A stretch of 5,512 nucleotides of DNA, taken from assembly GCA_019057355.1 (NCBI GenBank), contig DXJM01000399.1:1-5512 (forward strand), given 5' to 3'. Made by a program: the position numbers and the translations under genes. Positions within the stretch are counted from its first letter, which is position 1; the number at the start of each line of letters is the position of its first letter. Positions 1 to 4,810 of this stretch are shown here, one piece after another. A model generated the notes under the pieces. The model was not told where the DNA came from. It ran no database searches and saw nothing but the letters and a program-made list of their open reading frames with translations. Origin of the DNA: Promethearchaeota archaeon (GTDB lineage: Archaea > Asgardarchaeota > Lokiarchaeia > Sigyniarchaeales > SOKP01).

Positions 1-774
1 TTGTAAAATATTTATAAATTCTTGGCTAAAATCATGTAAATATTGAAGGGCTTTAATACCTTTTATGGTAATAAAATAAGGACCTTTTTCTTTTTCTTGC
101 GTTACATAATCGGCTTCAATTAGCTTGTCTAAATGAAAATGAAAATGACCTCCCCTGAGGTTTAATTCTCTTTCAAGTTGAGCATAATAGGTGCTACCCT
201 TACTAAGGATCTTTAAAATTTTTAACCGGATTTCGCTAGAAAGGGGTGCTATCAATTTAGATTCTTCTTTTTCGTGCCCTTCTTTAGTATTAATTTCATT
301 TATTTTACTAAATACTTTCTCTGAGTGATTTAAGAGCTTATTAGAATTAGAATCAATTAGATTTTTTATTGAATCAAATATTTGAAAGGCCTTATCTATG
401 CAACGGTTGTTAGGGCACTTTCCGTTCTCTTTATAGTTTACAATACTCGAGTAATAAGAATCAAGTATTTTTTTTGCAGAATTTGCTCCCTTCCTTGCAT
501 ATGTCTTGAGGATTTTGAAAAGAGCTTTCTCAATTAAGGTCGTACAAGGATCTAAAAGAGAACAATTCATGGGTCTTTCATCAATAAATAAATTCAAGTT
601 TGATTCTGCAAGATCAGTTAGATCACCAAATCCAATATTTTCTAATTTACTTTTTGAAAGTAGTTCAAATTCATTTTTCATGTAAAGAACTATATCCTGT
701 AGCGCTGTAATTCTTGCATTCAATCCATCAAATTTCTCATTAAATTTTAAAAAAATTTCATCAGAATTATTCAT
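1..774 (-). CDS. ArsR-like winged-helix transcriptional regulator with N-terminal four-cysteine domain (partial, 3' end missing)
   Basis: The minus strand is open from ATG at 774 to the left edge (258 codons, no stop), so the C-terminus lies outside the window. An in-frame TAG two codons upstream of the ATG makes this the first possible start; no Shine-Dalgarno is visible. Residues 1-170 are mostly helical and unrecognised, with two cysteine pairs, C71-x5-C77 and C120-x4-C125 (CPNNRC), suited to metal, Fe-S or disulfide sensing. Residues 175-238 form a winged helix: the stretch beginning APLSSEIRLKILKILS, a recognition helix containing GGHFHFHLDKL (208-218), and a wing ending GPYFITIK (231-238). 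The pattern matches the archaeal ArsR-like fold, in which such proteins repress or activate nearby promoters. A 6-bp-arm palindrome at 791-805, just upstream, could be an autoregulatory operator. It is divergent from the Fe-S gene at 1134. The DNA-binding role is well supported; the ligand is unknown. Confidence 0.8.
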   Translation of the reverse strand, partial: MNNSDEIFLKFNEKFDGLNARITALQDIVLYMKNEFELLSKSKLENIGFGDLTDLAESNLNLFIDERPMNCSLLDPCTTLIEKALFKILKTYARKGANSAKKILDSYYSSIVNYKENGKCPNNRCIDKAFQIFDSIKNLIDSNSNKLLNHSEKVFSKINEINTKEGHEKEESKLIAPLSSEIRLKILKILSKGSTYYAQLERELNLRGGHFHFHLDKLIEADYVTQEKEKGPYFITIKGIKALQYLHDFSQEFINILQ

Positions 775-790
775 TGTCTAAATATTACAC

Positions 791-805
791 GCAATAGTTT
801 ATTGC
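791..805. promoter_or_regulatory. Perfect inverted repeat, candidate operator of the minus-strand regulator
   Basis: GCAATA-GTT-TATTGC is a perfect 6-bp inverted repeat with a 3-base centre, 17 bases upstream of the regulator's ATG at 774. A minus-strand TATA-like element at 817-825 would place the transcription start inside it. A repressor binding here would block initiation. Autoregulation is an inference from position. Confidence 0.45.
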
Positions 806-816
806 ATTTTTTTTTT

Positions 817-825
817 AATATAAAA
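817..825 (-). promoter_or_regulatory. Probable TATA box for the minus-strand regulator
   Basis: On the minus strand the bases read TTTTATATT, close to the archaeal TATA consensus. The usual spacing of about 25 bases puts the start near 795, giving a leader of roughly 20 bases before ATG 774. The whole region is AT-rich, so alternatives exist, including the palindromic element at 843-856. Confidence 0.4.
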
Positions 826-842
826 TATGATAGTTCACACCA

Positions 843-856
843 CTATATAAATATAG
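843..856. promoter_or_regulatory. Palindromic TATA-like element CTATAT-AA-ATATAG
   Basis: This perfect inverted repeat (6-bp arms, 2-base centre) also contains TATATAAATATA-like sequence readable on both strands. It could be a symmetrical TATA box serving the divergent promoters, or an operator. Read to the right it predicts a start near 875, upstream of the small ORF at 949. Read to the left it predicts one near 823, upstream of the regulator. Confidence 0.35.
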
Positions 857-948
857 AGCAAATCAGCAAGTTTTATATAGCATTTATTATTTACACAATT
901 TAGTCTTTAACATTTTCAATTAATTCTCTGGATATTCTATAATAAGTA

Positions 949-1071
949 ATGTTAATCAATGAAAAACTTGTGGATGGGATTTATCTCGTTGAATCTGACA
1001 CCAAATTCATCTGGAAATGTAATGGTATTTTCAGAAATAATTTAGAATTATTTAATATTCCTACTATATGA
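949..1071 (+). CDS. Possible small protein, 40 residues, unknown function
   Basis: ATG at 949 opens a frame of 40 codons ending in TGA at 1069-1071. It begins MLINEKLVDGIYLVESDTK and ends LELFNIPTI, with one tryptophan and one cysteine in an IWKCNG segment. It has no membrane segment and no family I recognise. It has no Shine-Dalgarno; a CTATAATAAG element at about 936-945 is too close to the ATG for a normal leader, whereas the TATA-like element at 843-856 is well placed. The sequence between 955 and 1030 is less AT-skewed than the rest of the intergenic region, which is the main reason to consider it coding. It could equally be a gene remnant or a chance frame. Confidence 0.25.
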   Translation: MLINEKLVDGIYLVESDTKFIWKCNGIFRNNLELFNIPTI

Positions 1072-1086
1072 AGATTGTTAGAGACA

Positions 1087-1096
1087 TTATATTTTA
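1087..1096 (+). promoter_or_regulatory. Probable TATA box of the Fe-S protein gene
   Basis: TTATATTTTA lies about 43 bases before ATG 1134. Standard archaeal spacing predicts a start near 1116, leaving a short leader that still includes the ribosome binding site at 1123-1127. Confidence 0.45.
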
Positions 1097-1122
1097 TTCA
1101 ACCAAAATAACAATAATTTAAT

Positions 1123-1127
1123 GAGGT
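1123..1127 (+). promoter_or_regulatory. Shine-Dalgarno site of the Fe-S protein gene
   Basis: GAGGT sits six bases before ATG 1134 and fixes that start. It is the only clear Shine-Dalgarno among the genes in this window; the others look leaderless or lack an obvious site. Confidence 0.65.
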
Positions 1128-1133
1128 AATAAA

Positions 1134-2249
1134 ATGTCTGAAAAAATCTGGTATAAAGTCGCTAGGGCGGTAATAAAAGCAGGAAACATGCCTTTTCCCG
1201 CCAGTGAAACTTTAATTGAATTATTACGGTCCATCATTACTGAAGAACAGGCAGACTTTATCATTAAAGTATTTCAAAGAAAACCAAACATGAATGGTGA
1301 AGAATTAAACCAAAAAACGGATTTAAAGGGCGAAGATCTTGCAAGAATGCTCCATGATTTACAGCATATTGGAATTATCGTGGGTTCTCAAAGTAAAACA
1401 ACAGGTATAACGGTATATCGTCTTCAACCTCCTTTTCCTGGAATGTTTGAATTTCAACTTATGCGCCCGGGAGAATCTGATAAGGAAAAGAATTTAGCAA
1501 AACTCTTTGATAAATTATTTGGAGAAATAGCAAGTGCAACAGGAAAAAATTATGATCAACTCATTCCACAGTTTAAGAATTTTCCTCCGATAACAAGAGT
1601 CGTTCCCGTGGAAGAAGAAGTCGAACCAGGGGAAGATATCATCCTTTCAAAAGAAGATGTAAAGGAATTAATTGAAAAATATGATGATATTGCCTTAGGT
1701 CTTTGTTATTGCAGGCACGAGAAAGACCTGATCAATGACCCGTGCAAACATGATGCTCCAAGAAATAATTGTTTGATGCTTGGAAAAACCGCTAAATTTT
1801 GCATAGAATATGATTTTGGCAAGAGAATTACAAAAGAACAAGCCTTGAGGGTCTTGAGAGAAGCTGAAGATTTTGGATTAGTACACAAAGCATTTCACAT
1901 CCATCAAAATCCTGAACGTGAGTTAGAGGCAATATGTAATTGCTGCAATTGTTGTTGCGGGATATTCCAGCTCTATTATCGTGGAGCGATGCCTTTTCAT
2001 ACCCTGACATCCTATATTGCTCTAGTTGATGAAGATCAATGCGTGGGATGTGAGACTTGTATTGAAAAATGTCCAATGAAGGCTATTGAACTATCTAATG
2101 ACAATAAAGCAGAAATAAATGAAAATACATGCATTGGGTGTGGGATATGTGCTCATTTTTGTCCTCAAGACCCAAAAGCAATCACATTAAAAAGAACAGG
2201 TTTCCGAAATGTATTTGTTCCACCACCAAGAATAAAAATTACCCCTTGA
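1134..2249 (+). CDS. Winged-helix, cysteine-rich 2x[4Fe-4S] ferredoxin-domain protein
   Basis: This 371-residue soluble protein has no signal peptide or membrane segment. Residues about 25-100 look like a winged helix (EEQADFIIKVFQRK, a helix near EDLARMLHDLQHIGI, then a wing). The middle carries C191-x-C193 followed by R194, then C204, C213 and C223, and a very dense cluster CNCCNCCC at 268-275. The C-terminus has two classical [4Fe-4S] motifs, C303/C306/C309-C313 (CVGCETCIEKCP) and C333/C336/C339-C343 (CIGCGICAHFCP). Such multidomain 4Fe-4S proteins are common in anaerobic archaea and bacteria but, as far as I know, lack an assigned reaction. The ferredoxin half should carry electrons; the middle cysteines probably hold another cluster or metal. 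The N-terminal fold may bind DNA or only mediate protein contacts. ATG is set by GAGGT six bases upstream; the stop is TGA. It is divergent from a cysteine-bearing regulator, a plausible control partner. Ferredoxin motifs are certain; overall function is not. Confidence 0.9.
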   Translation: MSEKIWYKVARAVIKAGNMPFPASETLIELLRSIITEEQADFIIKVFQRKPNMNGEELNQKTDLKGEDLARMLHDLQHIGIIVGSQSKTTGITVYRLQPPFPGMFEFQLMRPGESDKEKNLAKLFDKLFGEIASATGKNYDQLIPQFKNFPPITRVVPVEEEVEPGEDIILSKEDVKELIEKYDDIALGLCYCRHEKDLINDPCKHDAPRNNCLMLGKTAKFCIEYDFGKRITKEQALRVLREAEDFGLVHKAFHIHQNPERELEAICNCCNCCCGIFQLYYRGAMPFHTLTSYIALVDEDQCVGCETCIEKCPMKAIELSNDNKAEINENTCIGCGICAHFCPQDPKAITLKRTGFRNVFVPPPRIKITP

Positions 2250-2257
2250 AAACTCAA

Positions 2258-2277
2258 TTTTTTTTTCATTATTTTTT
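2258..2277 (+). terminator. T-tract terminator of the Fe-S protein gene
   Basis: Nine consecutive T (2258-2266) followed by six more (2272-2277) begin nine bases after the TGA stop, with no stem. This fits archaeal intrinsic termination at T-runs. It overlaps the 3' end of the convergent membrane protein gene. Confidence 0.55.
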
Positions 2278-2907
2278 ATAGAACGTATAAACACTCATGA
2301 TCAATATCCATAGCATGAGAGAGATTGTAGCAAACCATTCAATATATGAATGCCAAGAAAAAAGAAATGCTAATTGCATTCCTGCTACAATATATCCAAT
2401 TACAGCTAAGGTGCTATGAAATTTATCTTTTTTCTTGATCATTAAATTGCTATAGATAAAACAATAAATTGCCACACCTGAAAACATGATAATTGCACAA
2501 AAACACTGCAAGATGAATGGGATATCATTTAACCTGACTGAAAGAGATAAATTTAGTCCTACCAACGTGAGACAGATACTTGCTATGATGTTCCATGTAA
2601 AAGCCACCTTAATCCATTTAATTTTTCCAATTTCTTGGTAAAAAAAGCGCCTTAAATAAAAGATGAATGGTATGTTCGTTAGACCGGAAATAATCATTCC
2701 CGCATTAAAGAAGATATTTAAACGACTCATCTAAGGTGTTCCCAAGTGGCTGACCATGTCTTTAAAAATGTTATAATCTGGATAATGCATTAATGGAATG
2801 ATAATACCTAATAAACCAATAGTCACTGCCATAATTCCAAAGATACCTCCAGGCATCACATCAAAAAGATTTTCAAAAAATCCATTTATTTTTGGTAAAA
2901 ATTGCAT
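2269..2907 (-). pseudogene. DUF998-like six-helix membrane protein interrupted by an in-frame TAG
   Basis: Codons 1-58 (2907-2734) and 60-212 (2730-2272) form one frame, separated only by TAG at 2733-2731 and ending in TAA. Read through, the product aligns end to end with the intact paralogue at 4811-5455: about 43% identity by hand count, one single-residue gap, shared PGGxFGI, YNIF, SHLGT, IEW and six hydrophobic helices. That alignment favours ATG 2907 over an in-frame TTG three codons upstream. Loss of the paralogue's first-helix module would leave the downstream piece with five helices. The TAG replaces the paralogue's W60 (TGG), so one base change explains it; the next codon is ATG, allowing restart, though no Shine-Dalgarno precedes it. 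A His-to-Gln change (Q134 versus H135) in helix four is a second possible defect. SHLG after a YPxYN motif suggests DUF998, whose function I do not know. Alternatives to a pseudogene are a pyrrolysine codon or a two-part gene. Confidence 0.75.
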
Positions 2908-2931
2908 GGTAAACAAAAGAAATTGTTATAG

Positions 2932-2948
2932 AATGATAAAATATCATT
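2932..2948. promoter_or_regulatory. Perfect inverted repeat over the putative promoter of the interrupted membrane protein gene
   Basis: AATGATA-AAA-TATCATT has 7-bp arms and a 3-base centre, beginning 25 bases upstream of ATG 2907. On the minus strand its centre reads GATATTTTATC, itself TATA-like, and would put the start close to the ATG (near-leaderless). It may be an operator over the TATA box; the low-complexity AT background weakens the case. Confidence 0.35.
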
Positions 2949-3040
2949 AATAAAAAAAAATAAACTTATTTATTTCCTCTCAGAAATCTAAAAGTAAATA
3001 AAAAAAGACAATTTTGATGATAATCAGAATAAAAATAATT

Positions 3041-3055
3041 CAATAATAAGAATTT
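3041..3055 (+). repeat. Left target site duplication of the insertion sequence (15 bp)
   Basis: CAATAATAAGAATTT occurs here and again at 4674-4688 in the same orientation. This copy ends exactly where the left terminal inverted repeat begins. Similarity stops on both outer sides, as expected for a duplication made on insertion. Confidence 0.85.
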
Positions 3056-3087
3056 GGGCAATTTTATGAATGAATGAAGAATTATAA
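3056..3087 (+). repeat. Left terminal inverted repeat
   Basis: These 32 bases match the inverted right end at 27 positions, with mismatches at positions 4, 13, 14, 23 and 24 from the tip. The shared core includes AATTTTAT, ATGAATGA and AATTATAA. Conserved blocks separated by two-base mismatches are typical of transposase binding sites. Confidence 0.9.
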
Positions 3088-3130
3088 ATCCTTTCAACCT
3101 TTTTCGTTCATGAAATCTTTCTACCCGCTT

Positions 3131-3140
3131 TTTTTTATAT
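3131..3140 (+). promoter_or_regulatory. Candidate upstream TATA box of the transposase
   Basis: TTTTTTATAT inside the left part of the element predicts a start near 3163, which would include ATG 3207 in the transcript. A second candidate, TTTATAA at 3187-3193, predicts a start near 3216, downstream of that ATG. Confidence 0.3.
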
Positions 3141-3206
3141 TTCACCTCTTTTCTCATACGATCGAGCGCGTAAAAGAGCTTAAATATTTATAACTCGGTA
3201 TTTATC

Positions 3207-4619
3207 ATGTATTTAAAACGAATTCGCCAAATTAAAATTGATTTATCGAGCAAAACGTGTTTAAACGATAATCCATTAGTCTTTATCATGATTGGAAGAA
3301 AAAAGAAATCCTATAAAACGCTCTGGCGTTCAATAGAAGCTTTAACCGAAAGTGGAGTGCGAATCCCGCTAGGAAAGGTTCAGGTTCGATGTCCCTGCTG
3401 TGGAAGCTTCCAAATAGGCGAATATGGAACGCATGCCCGAAAAGAGTCGCGGGTAGAAACCTTTCAATGCAAGAATCCTCGTTGCAAGCACCTTCAGGGA
3501 CACACCACACCAAAACAATTTGTTCTAACCTCTTCAGCCCAATTTAAGGAGCTAATTGCTGAAAAGTTGGCGTCATTTTTTGAAGACCTCGTGCTTGACG
3601 GAGCAAAACAAAAGACCCTGGCAAAAAAATACGGCATTTCCGAAGCGCAGGTATCTGCTCTCCGAACCGAGTTAGAACGGACACTTGACGGATTGGAGTC
3701 TTTAGAATGCCTCGTTGAATCGTTACAACCAGACAGAGCGATTGCGATCGACGAAACCTTCCTTAAAATCGAAAGAAAATCCATCTACGTGATACTTGCC
3801 ACGGGATATCGGACGCACAATGTCCTGGGACTTAAAGTATCGGAAACACGGTCAGAATCTGACCTTCGGGAAGTATTCGACGAGGCGGATCGCAACACTA
3901 CCCTGCCTCTTTCTGTCATCACTTCTGATGCACTGAACGCCACACAAGCAATGGTTAAGAACCTGAACCGGGAGATCGTTCAAGTCATTCACCCACATAA
4001 AAGACCGTTCAAGCGAGTCATCATCAGGCATTATCGCTACGAGGGGACCGATAGAATCACGACTACGATTGGTCTGAAAGCAGACTTTTTCATGAAACGA
4101 AGGAAACGACAATTTAGACATCTGGAAAGCAGGATTGACTTACTCCCCAAAAAGAAAAGGAAGCGAGGGCGGCCAAAAGGAAGTAAGAACAAGAAGGAAA
4201 AACCTCCGCACATCTCGAAAAAAAAGCGTGGTCGAAAAGGGCTTTTGACGGTGTTCAATAAAGGAACGATTAGTTACGCAGCGATCGATCCGTATAGAGA
4301 CACGTTGAAAGTAGGAAAAAAGACGTCCAGCTCGGTGGCTGCCGCGCTGAACGAGACATTAAAGTTATTCAGCCTAATGTCAATTCAAAATAATCTTGCG
4401 GAACATAAAAATTCTCTCCTCCGAAGCGCATTGCGATTATCGGGCCCGAAAACCATTAATTCCGTCGAGAGGCGCATTAGGGCGTTGTTTAAAATTCGCA
4501 ACAATCCCGAGCTCTTGAATGAAATCGTGATATCTCGGAATATTCAAGGTGACTTCCTTATAAATAATATTTCGCTTCCTTATTACGCCACATTAATTGA
4601 AAGGGGGGTAATTGTGTAA
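3207..4619 (+). CDS. DDE transposase with N-terminal zinc ribbon and internal AT-hook
   Basis: The 470-residue frame ends in TAA 54 bp before the element's right end. Its domains in order are: a zinc ribbon with C62/C65 (CPCC) and C88-x4-C93; a helix-turn-helix near 135-155 (TLAKKYGISEAQVSALR); a DDE catalytic core with D182 in AIDETFLKI, D241 in VITSDALNAT and a probable E399 in NNLAEHKNSLLR; and a strongly basic insertion at about 314-345, between the second Asp and the Glu, containing the AT-hook-like RGRPKGSKNKK (320-330) and RGRK (341-344). It should cut and join the element's ends. No Shine-Dalgarno is seen. ATG 3207 gives the longest frame, but M28 at 3288 (MIGRKKKSYKTL) would give 443 residues and keeps every domain. 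Residues 1-27 show no recognisable motif. No frameshift or missing catalytic residue is apparent, so the enzyme looks functional. The exact IS family is uncertain. Confidence 0.9.
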   Translation: MYLKRIRQIKIDLSSKTCLNDNPLVFIMIGRKKKSYKTLWRSIEALTESGVRIPLGKVQVRCPCCGSFQIGEYGTHARKESRVETFQCKNPRCKHLQGHTTPKQFVLTSSAQFKELIAEKLASFFEDLVLDGAKQKTLAKKYGISEAQVSALRTELERTLDGLESLECLVESLQPDRAIAIDETFLKIERKSIYVILATGYRTHNVLGLKVSETRSESDLREVFDEADRNTTLPLSVITSDALNATQAMVKNLNREIVQVIHPHKRPFKRVIIRHYRYEGTDRITTTIGLKADFFMKRRKRQFRHLESRIDLLPKKKRKRGRPKGSKNKKEKPPHISKKKRGRKGLLTVFNKGTISYAAIDPYRDTLKVGKKTSSSVAAALNETLKLFSLMSIQNNLAEHKNSLLRSALRLSGPKTINSVERRIRALFKIRNNPELLNEIVISRNIQGDFLINNISLPYYATLIERGVIV

Positions 4620-4641
4620 GATAATAAAAAAAGAGGTAATA

Positions 4642-4673
4642 TTATAATTGATCATTCATCTATAAAATTACCC
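4642..4673 (-). repeat. Right terminal inverted repeat
   Basis: Read on the minus strand from 4673, this begins GGGTAATTTTATAG and pairs with the left end at 27 of 32 positions. It starts 22 bases after the transposase stop codon and ends directly against the right copy of the target duplication. Confidence 0.9.
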
Positions 4674-4688
4674 CAATAATAAGAATTT
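4674..4688 (+). repeat. Right target site duplication of the insertion sequence (15 bp)
   Basis: This is an exact copy of the sequence at 3041-3055, starting immediately after the right terminal repeat. Removing the element and one copy restores a continuous 270-bp AT-rich spacer between the two membrane protein genes. Confidence 0.85.
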
Positions 4689-4751
4689 TAATTTCCTGAA
4701 TTTTATCAATCACTCCATCAAAAAGAGGAAGAAAGATCAGAATTAAACTTT

Positions 4752-4774
4752 AAAAGATCACTAGTTCTTTTTTT
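4752..4774 (+). terminator. Weak stem with T-tract downstream of the insertion sequence
   Basis: AAAAGA and TCTTTT form a 6-bp AT-rich stem with an 8-base loop, running into seven T ending at 4774. It could stop read-through from the transposase before it runs antisense into the membrane protein gene at 4811. The stem is weak; the T-run alone is the better evidence. Confidence 0.25.
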
Positions 4775-4810
4775 CAAATATCCTCTGATTTTTAAGATGT
4801 TCCCAAATTC

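Larger units (their letters stand above)
775..1133. other. Divergent intergenic region (359 bp)
   Basis: This is AT-rich DNA between the divergent regulator (minus) and Fe-S gene (plus). It holds a TATA-like element and palindrome near the regulator, a palindromic TATA-like element at 843-856, a possible 40-residue ORF at 949-1071, and the TATA box and ribosome binding site of the Fe-S gene. I saw no tRNA-like cloverleaf or other recognisable RNA gene. Confidence 0.6.
3056..4673 (+). mobile_element. Complete insertion sequence, 1,618 bp, single DDE transposase gene
   Basis: The element starts GGGCAATTTTAT and ends with the reverse complement of GGGTAATTTTAT. The terminal repeats match at 27 of 32 positions, and the element is flanked by an exact 15-bp direct repeat. 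One transposase gene fills most of it, preceded by about 150 bp that should hold its promoter. By eye the interior is clearly richer in G+C than both flanks, which fits acquisition from another genome. Intact open frame, matched ends and an unmutated duplication suggest a recent and possibly still mobile insertion. The zinc ribbon plus DDE arrangement resembles IS1- and IS1595-type transposases, but a 15-bp duplication is longer than their usual 8-9 bp, so I do not assign a family. It lies between two membrane protein paralogues without disrupting either. Confidence 0.92.

Noticed and set aside
1706..2076. Two minus-strand open frames opposite the Fe-S protein gene
   Set aside because: They lie antisense to the cysteine-rich coding sequence, with no promoter, start context or recognisable product.
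2908..2916. Upstream TTG start at 2916 for the interrupted membrane protein
   Set aside because: The ATG at 2907 gives an N-terminus that aligns residue for residue with the paralogue (21 residues to PGG in both), so the extra three codons are unnecessary.
3013..3035. TTGATGATAATCAG considered as the start of a C/D box RNA
   Set aside because: The C box lacks the required purine at its first position and no CTGA D box lies at a suitable distance.
2966..3157. Minus-strand open frame of 63 codons
   Set aside because: It crosses the insertion sequence's left boundary at 3056, so it is a chance fusion of host spacer and transposon end; its product is a low-complexity Lys/Phe/Leu-rich string with no recognisable motif.
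3286..4258. Several minus-strand open frames of 73-96 codons opposite the transposase
   Set aside because: They are antisense to a gene with clear zinc-ribbon, HTH and DDE motifs and show no motif of their own; the G+C-richer DNA simply has fewer stops.
4791..4808. AAGATGTTCCCAA just downstream of the intact DUF998-like gene resembles AAGGTGTTCCCAA, which encodes LGTP in the interrupted copy; considered as a remnant of a third copy
   Set aside because: The match covers only about 14 bases and the sequence on either side shows no further DUF998 similarity and has stops in all minus-strand frames.
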